Assembly: GCF_003601985.1 (NCBI RefSeq)
Contig: NZ_QZXA01000004.1
Span: 372,001-436,000, forward strand
Length of the DNA: 64,000 nucleotides
Reading direction: 5' to 3'
Source of the DNA: Mesorhizobium jarvisii
GTDB lineage: Bacteria; Pseudomonadota; Alphaproteobacteria; Rhizobiales; Rhizobiaceae
Positions 1 to 8,005 of this stretch are shown piece by piece. The translations under genes and the position numbers were made by a program. The notes under the pieces were generated by a model. It worked only from the letters and a program-made list of their open reading frames with translations. It did not search any database and was not told the origin of the DNA. Position 1 is the first letter of the stretch. Each line of letters opens with the position of its first letter.

Positions 1-1
1 C

Positions 2-1057
2 GAGGCCTGGAAGGCATCGCGCGTGCCCTACCAGCAGACCGAGGTCTACCGCTTCGGCAACAAGATCGTCGACGACTGGGAAGGCGAGGTGAATTCCTGG
101 CCGCTGGACGAAGGCCTGATCGACTATGTCGCCAAGAGCTACGGCACGGAATCGGACACGAATTCGCTCTATACCGCCAATGTGATCGCCAACAAGGAAA
201 TCGAGATCAACGGCAGGAAGGTCGATGCCTCGAAGCTTTCGCCGGAATTCCTCTCCGGCACGTTGCAGCAAGCCGGCGGCGTCGAGGCCAATGTCGCCAC
301 CGGCTATCACGCCATCGAATTCCTGCTCTGGGGCCAGGACCTGCACGGCACCGGCCCGGGCGCCGGCGAGCGCCCTTACACCGACTACGACCTCAAGAAC
401 TGCACCGGCGGCAATTGTGACCGCCGTGCCGAATATCTGAAGTCCGTCACCACCCTTCTGGTTTCGGACCTGCAGAAGATGGTTAACGACTGGAAGGCAG
501 ACGGGGCCGCACGCAAGAACCTGGTCGATGGCGAGCCGAACACGGCGATCTCGGTCATCTTCACCGGCATGGGCTCTCTGTCCTACGGCGAACTGGCCGG
601 TGAACGCATGAAACTCGGCTTGATGCTGCATGATCCGGAGGAGGAGCAAGACTGCTTCTCCGACAACACCTACAATTCGCACCTCTATGATGCGATCGGT
701 ATCCGCGCCGCCTACCTGGCCAGCTACACGCGCCTCGACGGCACTGTCGTTTCCGGACCTTCGGTGCATGACATGGTCAAGGCGGCCGATCCGGCGATCG
801 ACAAGGAACTGTCCGACAAGCTCGACGTCACCGTCGCCAAGATGGAGGCGATCAAGGCGCGGGCCGAGGCCGGCGAGGCCTATGACCAACAGATCGCCGA
901 GGGTAACGCGGCGGGCAACGCCACCGTGCAGGCGGCGATCGACGCCTTGATCGACCAGACCAAGTCGATCGAACGTGCGGTCGGCTCGCTGAAACTCAAC
1001 GCCATCGCCTTCGAAGGCTCCGACAGCCTCGACGCACCCGACAAGGTGTTCAAGTAA
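2..1057 (+). CDS. Imelysin (peptidase M75-like) iron-regulated protein, IrpA type, 5' truncated
   Basis: The reading frame is open to the left edge, so the signal peptide and N-terminus lie outside the window; 351 residues are visible. The imelysin motif GxHxxE is present at bases 302-319, in the context HAIEFLLWG. Imelysins are periplasmic or surface helical proteins tied to iron uptake; this one resembles the IrpA (COG3487) branch rather than EfeO. It heads a same-strand set that continues with bfd, bfr, a di-haem oxidoreductase, a second imelysin and a DUF1513 protein. A 112-bp gap separates it from bfd, so co-transcription is likely but not proved. The family call is strong; the substrate and any peptidase activity are not known from the sequence. 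Confidence 0.9.
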   Translation, partial: EAWKASRVPYQQTEVYRFGNKIVDDWEGEVNSWPLDEGLIDYVAKSYGTESDTNSLYTANVIANKEIEINGRKVDASKLSPEFLSGTLQQAGGVEANVATGYHAIEFLLWGQDLHGTGPGAGERPYTDYDLKNCTGGNCDRRAEYLKSVTTLLVSDLQKMVNDWKADGAARKNLVDGEPNTAISVIFTGMGSLSYGELAGERMKLGLMLHDPEEEQDCFSDNTYNSHLYDAIGIRAAYLASYTRLDGTVVSGPSVHDMVKAADPAIDKELSDKLDVTVAKMEAIKARAEAGEAYDQQIAEGNAAGNATVQAAIDALIDQTKSIERAVGSLKLNAIAFEGSDSLDAPDKVFK

Positions 1058-1169
1058 GCGCCGAAACCTGGAGCCTGGCCGGAAGCTGATAATCGGCTCC
1101 GGAATGGGCTCCGGGACCTGAACAAGCCACACGGCGCGGGAGGCGCCGTCAGCCATCCGAGCACTGTAA

Positions 1170-1481
1170 ATGCTGATCTGCCATTGCAACATCATCACCG
1201 AGAAGGAGATCGAGCAGACGATCATCGGGCTGCTGGACCAGGACCCCTGGCAACTCATCGTGCCGGCCAAGGTCTATCACGCGATGCAAAAGCGTGGCCG
1301 CTGTTGCGGCTGTTTCCCAAATGTGGTCGAAACGATCATTCGGGTTACCGAAAATTACCACGCCCGCTCGGAGGCGAGCGGCGTCGATGTCGTTTCACAT
1401 CTGGATCGCGTCAGAGGCCTGCGCGTCCAATACGGGAGCAGAACCCATGAAGGGCGAAAGTCTGATCATCGAGCGGCTTAA
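1170..1481 (+). CDS. bfd: Bacterioferritin-associated ferredoxin (Bfd-type [2Fe-2S] protein)
   Basis: A 103-residue protein. Four cysteines sit as in the Bfd family: CxC at residues 4 and 6, and CxxC at 45 and 48 within CCGCFP. In the family this [2Fe-2S] protein docks on bacterioferritin and passes electrons to the haem to release stored Fe3+ as Fe2+. The C-terminal part, after about residue 65, runs beyond the minimal Bfd fold. The gene overlaps the start of bfr by 35 bp, which suggests translational coupling. A hairpin (7-bp arms at 1131-1137 and 1143-1149) lies just upstream; its role is unknown. I could not see a clear Irr or RirA operator. Confidence 0.92.
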   Translation: MLICHCNIITEKEIEQTIIGLLDQDPWQLIVPAKVYHAMQKRGRCCGCFPNVVETIIRVTENYHARSEASGVDVVSHLDRVRGLRVQYGSRTHEGRKSDHRAA

Positions 1482-1932
1482 CGAGGCTCTTTTCCTAGAG
1501 CTTGGAGCGGTCAATCAATATTGGGTGCATTTCCGTCTGCTGGAGGATTGGGGGTACACGAAGCTGGCCAAGAAGGAGCGGGCGGAATCGATTGAGGAGA
1601 TGCACCACGCCGACAGGCTCATCGCCCGGATCATCTTCCTTGAAGGCCATCCGAACCTGCAGTCCGTGGCGCCGCTGCGCATCGGGCAGAACGTCAAGGA
1701 AGTGCTCGAATCCGACCTTGCCGGCGAATATGACGCGCGCACGGCCTACAAGCGTTCGCGCGAAATCTGCCATGAGGTGGGCGACTACGTGACGATGAAA
1801 CTGTTTGAGGATCTGCTGGCTGACGAGGAAGGTCACATCGACTTCCTCGAGACGCAGCTCGACCTGCTCGCCTCGATCGGCGAGGAGAAATATGGCCAGC
1901 TCAACGCCGACTCGGCCAACGAGGCGGAGTAA
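1447..1932 (+). CDS. bfr: Bacterioferritin
   Basis: A 161-residue iron-storage protein. Starting at ATG 1447 (GGGAG at 1434-1438 upstream), all six ferroxidase ligands fall at the E. coli Bfr positions: Glu18, Glu51, His54, Glu94, Glu127 and His130. The haem-ligand methionine Met52 is also present. The protein should therefore form a 24-mer haem-containing cage that oxidises Fe2+ and stores it in the cytosol. The frame stays open upstream, but the longer version would read through bfd coding sequence and lacks family support, so ATG 1447 is chosen. It overlaps bfd and is followed 12 bp later by the di-haem oxidoreductase gene. Confidence 0.96.
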   Translation: MKGESLIIERLNEALFLELGAVNQYWVHFRLLEDWGYTKLAKKERAESIEEMHHADRLIARIIFLEGHPNLQSVAPLRIGQNVKEVLESDLAGEYDARTAYKRSREICHEVGDYVTMKLFEDLLADEEGHIDFLETQLDLLASIGEEKYGQLNADSANEAE

Positions 1933-1944
1933 AGGCATGCGGGA

Positions 1945-3546
1945 ATGCGGCGCCTGCTAGAATTCCCGCGCCGCTTGCGGCGGGCCGACGGCTCGCCGTT
2001 CCGCCTGAACAGACCTGCTGGATTGGCTCGTCGATGCTGCGCCATTCTCGTGTTGGCGCTGACATCGTCCGCGCTTGCCGGTGAGCTTCAGTCGGCCGGG
2101 CTCGCCACCACGCGCAGCGACCTCAATGCCAAGTATCAGGCGCGCGTCGCCGCCGTCACCAGGCCGACCACGGATTTCTCCAAGCCCGAGCCGTTCGAAC
2201 TGATGCAAGGTGGCGCCGGCACATCACGGAAGGACGTCAGCCGCGATTCCTTCTCCCAATCCTCAGCCAACATCACCTTCGAGGAAGAGGGCACTTTCAA
2301 GCTCGGCAACGCCCTCTTCCGCAAGAACTGGGTGTCGTCGCCATCTTCGACGCAGGCGTCGGACGGGCTGGGTCCGCTGTTCAACGAACGCGCCTGCCAG
2401 AACTGCCATCTGAAGGACGGCCGCGGTCGCCCGCCGCAAGGCGATACCGGCACCACCTCGATGTTCCTGCGGCTGGCGCGCGATGCCAGCAACGCCGAGG
2501 AAAAGGCAGCCCTTGCCGACCGCGAGCTGACCAATTTCCCCGACCCGGTCTATGGAACGCAATTGCAGGAGCTGGCTGTGCCCGGCTTGCGCGGCGAAGG
2601 CCGGATGCGCGTCGATTATCAGGAACGGCAGGTGACGCTGGCGGACGGCACGGCGGTTTCCCTGCGCAAGCCCAGCTATTCCGTCACCGATCTCGCCTAT
2701 GGGCCGCTTGATCCGCGCACCACGCTGTCGCCGCGTCTGACGCCGCCGATGATCGGCCTTGGCCTGATCGAGCAGATCGCACCGGCCGATATTCTTGCTC
2801 ACGCCGATCCGGAAGACCGCAATAATGACGGCATCTCCGGCAAGCCGAACATTGTGCGTGACGGGCTGAGTGGCAACCTGACGCTGGGCCGTTTCGGCTG
2901 GAAAGCACAGACCGCGACGATCCGCCAGCAGGCGGCGGACGCCTTCGCCGGCGACATCGGCATCTCGACGCCGGAAGAACCAAAGCACTGGGGCGATTGC
3001 ACCGCCGCTGAGGCAAAATGCCTGGCCATGCCGAATGGCGTGCAGGCCCGCCTCGGTCCGGTCGAGGCGTCGCCGCCGGTGATGGATCTCGTCACCTTCT
3101 ATTCGCAGAACCTGGCCGTGCCTGCACGCCGCGACCTCGCTGCGCCTGATGTGCTCGCCGGCAAGAAGCTCTTTTACGAGATCGGCTGCGTTTCCTGCCA
3201 CACGCCGAAATTCGTCACCCGCCGCGACGCGCCCAAAAAGGCGCAGGCCTTCCAGTTGATCTGGCCTTATTCTGACTTCCTGCTGCACGACATGGGGCCT
3301 GACCTGGCCGACGGCCAGGCGGTGGGCGATGCGACGGGCAGCGAATGGCGCACCCCGCCGCTGTGGGGCGTCGGCCTCACCGAAACCGTCAACGGCAATT
3401 CCTTCTTTCTGCATGATGGCCGCGCGCGCAGCCTGACCGAGGCGATCCTGTGGCATGGTGGCGAGGCGCAGAAGGCGCGCGACCGCTTTGCCTCCGCCAA
3501 CGCGGCCGAGCGCGATGCGCTGGTCAAATTCCTGGAGTCACTGTGA
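1945..3546 (+). CDS. Di-haem oxidoreductase / thiol oxidoreductase-like protein (DUF1111, DHOR)
   Basis: A 533-residue secreted protein. The N-terminus is arginine-rich, then a hydrophobic stretch ends in an Ala-x-Ala-like site near residue 46, read as a signal peptide. Two c-type haem motifs are present, CQNCH in the first half and CVSCH in the C-terminal third, as in the DHOR (COG3488) family distantly related to MauG and di-haem peroxidases. Its stop overlaps the next start as TGATG at 3544-3548. Members of this family recur beside imelysins, which suggests a periplasmic redox step on iron or on an iron-binding partner; the reaction is unproven. An alternative start farther in is possible because the first 25 residues are unusually basic. 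Confidence 0.9.
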   Translation: MRRLLEFPRRLRRADGSPFRLNRPAGLARRCCAILVLALTSSALAGELQSAGLATTRSDLNAKYQARVAAVTRPTTDFSKPEPFELMQGGAGTSRKDVSRDSFSQSSANITFEEEGTFKLGNALFRKNWVSSPSSTQASDGLGPLFNERACQNCHLKDGRGRPPQGDTGTTSMFLRLARDASNAEEKAALADRELTNFPDPVYGTQLQELAVPGLRGEGRMRVDYQERQVTLADGTAVSLRKPSYSVTDLAYGPLDPRTTLSPRLTPPMIGLGLIEQIAPADILAHADPEDRNNDGISGKPNIVRDGLSGNLTLGRFGWKAQTATIRQQAADAFAGDIGISTPEEPKHWGDCTAAEAKCLAMPNGVQARLGPVEASPPVMDLVTFYSQNLAVPARRDLAAPDVLAGKKLFYEIGCVSCHTPKFVTRRDAPKKAQAFQLIWPYSDFLLHDMGPDLADGQAVGDATGSEWRTPPLWGVGLTETVNGNSFFLHDGRARSLTEAILWHGGEAQKARDRFASANAAERDALVKFLESL

Positions 3547-4625
3547 TGTTGAAGCGCTCTACACTGGTTCTCGTCCTTCCGCTGGCTCTGCTCGGTATTT
3601 TCCCCGCTTCGGCGGCGGTAAAAGCCTCCGACATCATCCAGCGGGCGATCGACGGCTTTGTCCGTCCGGCCTATGCCGGCTTGCACCAGCATGCCGAAGC
3701 GTTGACGCAAGCGATGCACAGGCTCTGCGAAGCGCCCTCGCAAGGGGAACTCGATGCGGTGCGGGCCGAATTTTCCGCCACGGTCTATGCCTGGTCGTCG
3801 GCCGAAATCATCGGCTTCGGACCGATCAAGGAGAACAACCGGCTGGAGCGCACGCTCTACTGGCCGGATCGCAAGAGCATTGGCCTCAAACAGGTGCAGG
3901 CGGCGCTGGCGGACAAGGATCCGACCGCCACCGATCCGAAACAACTGGCCGGCAAGAGCGTCGCCATGCAGGGGCTGGGCGCGCTGGAATTCGTGCTTTT
4001 CGGCGACGGTGCCGATGCGCTGGCGGGCAAGGACGATCCCTATCGCTGCGCCTATGGCGCGGCGGTTGCCGGCAATATCGAAACCATGGCCGGTGACGTC
4101 AGCGCGGCCTGGAACAAGCCGGACGGCTTTGCGGCGCTTTGGGCCAATCCGGGACCGCAGAACGCGCTCTACCGCGACGGCAACGAAGCGGTCACCGAAC
4201 TAGTCGGTGTTTTCATCAACGAGCTGGAAATGATGAGGGATGTCCGCCTGAAGGGGTTCCTTGGCGGCAAGCCGGATGCCGACAAACCGAAACAGGCGAT
4301 CTACTGGCGGTCGCAAAACACCGCCAATGCGCTGGCCGGGAATCTCGCCGGCGTGGACGCGCTGTTCCAGGCCTCGAAACTTGGCGATGCTCTGCCGCCC
4401 GATGCACGCTGGATGGCGGAGTCCGTCCATATCCAGCTGGTCAACGGCGTCGCCACCGCAAAATCCATTCAGGGTCCGATCGACAAGACGCTCGCCGATC
4501 CGGCGCTGCGCGAAAAACTCGAGCATTTCGCGCTGATCACCTCCAGCCTGTCGACCCTGATCGGGACCCGGCTGACCGCAGAATTCGGCCTGACGGCCGG
4601 GTTTTCCTCGCTGGATGGGGACTGA
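3546..4625 (+). CDS. Imelysin family protein, second copy (COG3489-like)
   Basis: A 359-residue protein beginning at ATG 3546, which overlaps the stop of the oxidoreductase gene. A typical signal peptide ends near residue 22 (PASAA), so the product is exported. It aligns by eye with the upstream imelysin around ALEFVLFG, but the His of the GxHxxE signature is replaced by Gly (GLGALEF); this fits the divergent COG3489 branch. It is tightly packed between DHOR and DUF1513, so the three are almost certainly one operon. It probably binds a metal or a partner in the periplasm; the missing His argues against the same site chemistry as the first imelysin. Confidence 0.88.
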   Translation: MLKRSTLVLVLPLALLGIFPASAAVKASDIIQRAIDGFVRPAYAGLHQHAEALTQAMHRLCEAPSQGELDAVRAEFSATVYAWSSAEIIGFGPIKENNRLERTLYWPDRKSIGLKQVQAALADKDPTATDPKQLAGKSVAMQGLGALEFVLFGDGADALAGKDDPYRCAYGAAVAGNIETMAGDVSAAWNKPDGFAALWANPGPQNALYRDGNEAVTELVGVFINELEMMRDVRLKGFLGGKPDADKPKQAIYWRSQNTANALAGNLAGVDALFQASKLGDALPPDARWMAESVHIQLVNGVATAKSIQGPIDKTLADPALREKLEHFALITSSLSTLIGTRLTAEFGLTAGFSSLDGD

Positions 4626-4627
4626 GC

Positions 4628-5731
4628 ATGCGTACGCCGCTTATCGATCGCCGGGATTTCCTCAAGGCCGGGGGTGTCGGCTTCGTTGCCGCGATGGCGC
4701 CGTCGGCCTGGGCGAAGACGCTTGCCGCCGACGCCGTTTTCGCCACCGCTTTCGTCAAGCGCGACGGCAGTTTTGGTGCCGCCGTGCTGTCCGAGGCCGG
4801 CAAGGTGCTGCATGCGATCGACCTGCCCGATCGCGGCCATGACGTCACCTTTGATCCCGTATCGAAGCGTTCGGTGGTCTTCGCCCGCCAGCCCGGCACC
4901 TTCGCCGTCGTTTTCGATCATTCGGGCCGTGACGCGCCGCAGACCATCGCCAGCATCGCCGGCCGGCATTTCTTCGGCCATGGCGTGTTCTCGCCCGACG
5001 GCGCGCTGCTCTATGCTACCGAGAACGATTTCGACAATGCGGCCGGCGTCGTCGGCGTCTACGATGCGCGGGCGAAATTCACTCGCATCGGCGAATTCCC
5101 GACCTATGGCGTAGGCCCGCACGAACTCCTGCTCATCGGCGACGGCCGGACGATCGCGGTCGCCAATGGCGGCATCGAGACCCATCCCGATTATGGCCGT
5201 GCCGAGCTCAACATCGCCACCATGAAGCCGTCCTATGTGCTCATCGACCGCCTCACCGGTGACCTGATCGAAAAGCATGAATTGCCGGCTTCCCTGCACC
5301 AGCTGTCGATCCGCCACATGGACACCGACCCATTTGGCACCGTCTGGTTTGGCTGCCAGTACCGGGGGCCGGGTACGGATCGTCCGCTGCTGGTTGGCCG
5401 CGCCGTGCGCGGCAAGGAGTTGCGGCTTCTCGACATGCCGCGGGACGTGCTGTCCGGCTTCCGCAACTATATCGGCTCGGTTGCCGCAAATTCGGCTGCC
5501 GGCACCATTGCCGTCTCGTCGCCGGAAGGCAATTCGCTTGTCGTGATCGATGCGGCCAGCGGCCGGATCGTATCGTCCAGCGCGCTGGTCGAGGTCTGCG
5601 GCCTGGCGCCGGACGGATCGGGCTTCATGGCCACCACAGGCGCCGGCGAGATTATCGAGGGCAGCGGCGCGACACGGTCAGAGCCGGACTATGTCTGGGA
5701 CAACCACATGCTGCGCATCGAACCGGTCTGA
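4628..5731 (+). CDS. DUF1513 domain protein with Tat signal, probable beta-propeller
   Basis: A 367-residue protein whose N-terminus carries a twin-arginine signal (RRDFLKAGG followed by a hydrophobic stretch and a cleavage-like AWA). This implies export of a folded, perhaps cofactor-bearing, protein. The rest reads as repeated short beta-strand units with HGVFSPDG and GPHELL segments, typical of propeller folds and of the COG3490/DUF1513 family. It starts 2 bp after the second imelysin and is the last gene of the iron operon. No enzymatic residues can be assigned. Its neighbours (imelysin, di-haem oxidoreductase, bacterioferritin) suggest iron handling. Confidence 0.87.
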   Translation: MRTPLIDRRDFLKAGGVGFVAAMAPSAWAKTLAADAVFATAFVKRDGSFGAAVLSEAGKVLHAIDLPDRGHDVTFDPVSKRSVVFARQPGTFAVVFDHSGRDAPQTIASIAGRHFFGHGVFSPDGALLYATENDFDNAAGVVGVYDARAKFTRIGEFPTYGVGPHELLLIGDGRTIAVANGGIETHPDYGRAELNIATMKPSYVLIDRLTGDLIEKHELPASLHQLSIRHMDTDPFGTVWFGCQYRGPGTDRPLLVGRAVRGKELRLLDMPRDVLSGFRNYIGSVAANSAAGTIAVSSPEGNSLVVIDAASGRIVSSSALVEVCGLAPDGSGFMATTGAGEIIEGSGATRSEPDYVWDNHMLRIEPV

Positions 5732-5827
5732 CAGCGCGCCGGCGGAACCGAAGCCGCTTAACAAATTATGCTTGCGGTGGCGCGCCCTGGCGGGCACAGG
5801 GAAGTGTTTCTCGGAACCGGTCGTTTC

Positions 5828-6505
5828 ATGAAAGTGCTTGCCATCGACTGTGCCGCCAGCCTCTGCGCCGCCTGCGTCTACGACGCGGCGGCCGGGCGGG
5901 AGCTTGGCCGCGCGGTGCTCGATCTCGGCAAGGGCCATGCCGAGCACCTGATGGCCGTCATCGCCGAGGCGCTGAACGCCGCCGCAACCGACTATCCCGG
6001 CCTTGGCGCCATTGCCGTTTCCGTCGGCCCCGGCTCCTTCACCGGTCTGCGCGTCGGCGTGTCGACCGCGCGTGGCTTGGCACTGGCATTAAAGATTCCG
6101 GCGATCGGCGTGACGACGCTCGAAGCGCTCGCCGCCGAAGCCGCAACTGCGTTTCCCGGCCGCGTGGTGCTGGCGGCGCTCGATGCCGGCCGCGAGGAGA
6201 TCCACGCAGCGTTGTATGACAAAGCGTTAGTTTTAACTTACGGCCCAGCAGTGACCACGCTGCCTGAAGCCACTGCCTTGGCGATGGACAACTCTGCTGT
6301 GCTGGCAGGTACCGCAGCGGCACAGGTCGCGGGCTTGGACGGCCGTGGTTTCGATATCGGGCCACAGACGGCGACCGCTGATATTCTCACCTACGCCCGT
6401 CTGGCCGCCGCCAAGGGCGAGGGCGAAAGGCCGAAACCACTTTACCTGCGCGGCGCGGATGCAAAGCCGCAAGCCGGATTTATTCTTTCGAGGCAACAAA
6501 ATTAA
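5828..6505 (+). CDS. tsaB: tRNA threonylcarbamoyladenosine biosynthesis protein TsaB
   Basis: A 225-residue ASKHA-fold protein. The N-terminus (KVLAIDCAA) and GPGSFTGLRVG at residues 67-77 are TsaB hallmarks. TsaB is the non-catalytic partner that dimerises with TsaD in making t6A37 on ANN-decoding tRNAs. The frame continues upstream, but ATG 5828 gives the standard start. The stop TAA overlaps the next gene's ATG (TAATG, 6503-6507), so tsaB and rimI are translationally coupled, a frequent pairing in bacteria. Confidence 0.95.
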   Translation: MKVLAIDCAASLCAACVYDAAAGRELGRAVLDLGKGHAEHLMAVIAEALNAAATDYPGLGAIAVSVGPGSFTGLRVGVSTARGLALALKIPAIGVTTLEALAAEAATAFPGRVVLAALDAGREEIHAALYDKALVLTYGPAVTTLPEATALAMDNSAVLAGTAAAQVAGLDGRGFDIGPQTATADILTYARLAAAKGEGERPKPLYLRGADAKPQAGFILSRQQN

Positions 6506-6999
6506 TGCGCATACCCTTTCTCCAACCACGCCGCCGGGACTATGCGCTCGAGCCGCTCAGGATCACCGACAGCCCCGCGGTCTCGGTGCTGCATCGTGAG
6601 GATTTTGTCCGTCCCTGGACCGATGGCGAGTTCGCCGCCCTGCTCGAACAGGACACCGTGTTCGGTTACGCCGCACGCGAGACCGGACAGGGCGGCAAGC
6701 CGCCTGTCGGCTTCGTGCTGGCCCGTCTGGCCGCTGGCGAGGGCGAGATCCTGACGGTCGCGGTGGCGCGCTCGCACCGCCGCCAGGGACTAGGCTGGCA
6801 GCTGATGGATGCGGTGCTGCGCGAACTGCACGCCCAGCGCGCCGAAGCGCTGTTCCTCGAGGTCGACGAGACCAATGTCGCCGCGATCGCCCTCTACCGT
6901 CGCTTGGGCTTTCGCGAAGTCGGCAAGCGCCCGGACTACTACAAGTCGCCCGATCGCGGACCGACCGGCGCGCTTGTCATGCGCCGCGATCTTCGCTAG
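6505..6999 (+). CDS. rimI: Ribosomal protein S18 alanine N-acetyltransferase (GNAT)
   Basis: A 164-residue GNAT acetyltransferase. The acetyl-CoA binding loop RRQGLG is at residues 92-97, followed by LEVDETN and ALYRRLGF, the usual order of GNAT motifs. The context directly after tsaB, with a start-stop overlap, points to RimI, which acetylates the N-terminal alanine of ribosomal protein S18. The first 20 residues extend beyond E. coli RimI. A short palindromic repeat follows the stop and may end the transcript. Confidence 0.9.
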   Translation: MRIPFLQPRRRDYALEPLRITDSPAVSVLHREDFVRPWTDGEFAALLEQDTVFGYAARETGQGGKPPVGFVLARLAAGEGEILTVAVARSHRRQGLGWQLMDAVLRELHAQRAEALFLEVDETNVAAIALYRRLGFREVGKRPDYYKSPDRGPTGALVMRRDLR

Positions 7000-7007
7000 C
7001 GAGACGC

Positions 7008-7053
7008 CGCATGATCCCGACAATCGGTTCCGATTTTCGGAAAGGATCATGCG
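7008..7053. repeat. Rhizobial-type intergenic palindrome (GCATGATCC arms)
   Basis: Perfect 10-bp arms at 7008-7017 and 7044-7053 enclose an inner hairpin (CCGA/TCGG around 7030-7040). The wording resembles the small palindromic elements scattered in intergenic spaces of Rhizobium, Sinorhizobium and Mesorhizobium genomes (RIME-like). It sits between rimI and plsC and could also act as an RNA hairpin. Assignment to a named family is from memory of the motif and needs a genome-wide count. Confidence 0.6.
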
Positions 7054-7129
7054 CCACAATTAGGGTGTTACAGCGTCCTTTGCGCATCCAAGAGGACGCG
7101 CGGCGCTGTAATGGCAGGGCCAGGACAGT

Positions 7130-7930
7130 ATGATCGGAAAAATCAGGATTTTCCTGGCCCTGGGCCTTGTCGTCGCCGGTTCGCTGGTCCTGGTGCCTTT
7201 GCAGATCCTGTCGATGAAGACCGGCTGGTGGCCGGAAACCGTCATTCTCAAGATCTGGCACAGGCTGATCCTCAGGGCGCTCGGCATGTGCGTCCATGTC
7301 AAGGGAACGCTATCCGACAAGCGCCCCTTGCTGGTTGCCTCCAACCACATCTCCTGGACCGACATCATGGTGCTTGGGTCCTTTGCCGATGTGAAGTTCA
7401 TCGCCAGGGCCGATATGGAAGGTTGGCCGCTGATCGGCATGCTGTCGAAACTGCAGCGCACTGTCTTCATCGAGCGCGAACGCAAGCGTTCTTCCGGCGA
7501 CCAGGCAAGCGAGATCGCCAATCGCATGGCCAAGGGCGATGCCATGGTGCTGTTCGCGGAGGGATCGACCGGTGACGGCAATGCCGTCCTGCCGTTCAAG
7601 AGCACGCTCTTCGGCGCCGCCTCGATGGCGCTTTCGGAGGGCGCGGCCGAGCAAGTGTTCATCCAGCCCGTGGCGATCGCCTATACGCGCCTGCACGGCG
7701 TGCCGCTCGGCCGTCGCCACCGGCCGATCTCGGCCTGGATCGGCGACGAGGACCTGATGCCGCATCTCAAGGTGCTGATGGCGGAGGGCGCGCTCGACGT
7801 CGAAGTGCATTTCGGCCAGCCGGTCGCCTTTGCCAAGGGCTCGAATCGCAAGGAAACGGCCAGGCTGATGGAAAGCCAGGTGCGCGAGATGATGCAGGCG
7901 GCACTCGCCGATCCGCGCCCGAGCCGCTAG
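7130..7930 (+). CDS. plsC: 1-acyl-sn-glycerol-3-phosphate acyltransferase (PlsC family)
   Basis: A 266-residue membrane-associated acyltransferase. One N-terminal hydrophobic segment covers about residues 5-25. The catalytic HX4D motif is His73-Asp78 in NHISWTD, and the second block FAEGSTGDGN near residue 143 is the phosphate-binding EGS motif. It transfers an acyl chain to lysophosphatidic acid in phospholipid synthesis, or alternatively acylates an ornithine lipid precursor as OlsA does. The usual rhizobial context, between rimI and miaB, supports PlsC, but OlsA-like activity cannot be excluded by sequence reading. Confidence 0.88.
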   Translation: MIGKIRIFLALGLVVAGSLVLVPLQILSMKTGWWPETVILKIWHRLILRALGMCVHVKGTLSDKRPLLVASNHISWTDIMVLGSFADVKFIARADMEGWPLIGMLSKLQRTVFIERERKRSSGDQASEIANRMAKGDAMVLFAEGSTGDGNAVLPFKSTLFGAASMALSEGAAEQVFIQPVAIAYTRLHGVPLGRRHRPISAWIGDEDLMPHLKVLMAEGALDVEVHFGQPVAFAKGSNRKETARLMESQVREMMQAALADPRPSR

Positions 7931-8005
7931 CCCGGACCCTGCGCCTGCGCATGCACACCGAGAATCGTCTGTTTTTTGTCACGGAAAGGCGTTAGAAGCC
8001 GCCGG

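Noticed and set aside
1057..1170. Iron-box operator (Irr or RirA type) upstream of bfd
   Set aside because: No convincing inverted TTAGAA-type or TGA-N9-TCA element is visible in this GC-rich gap.
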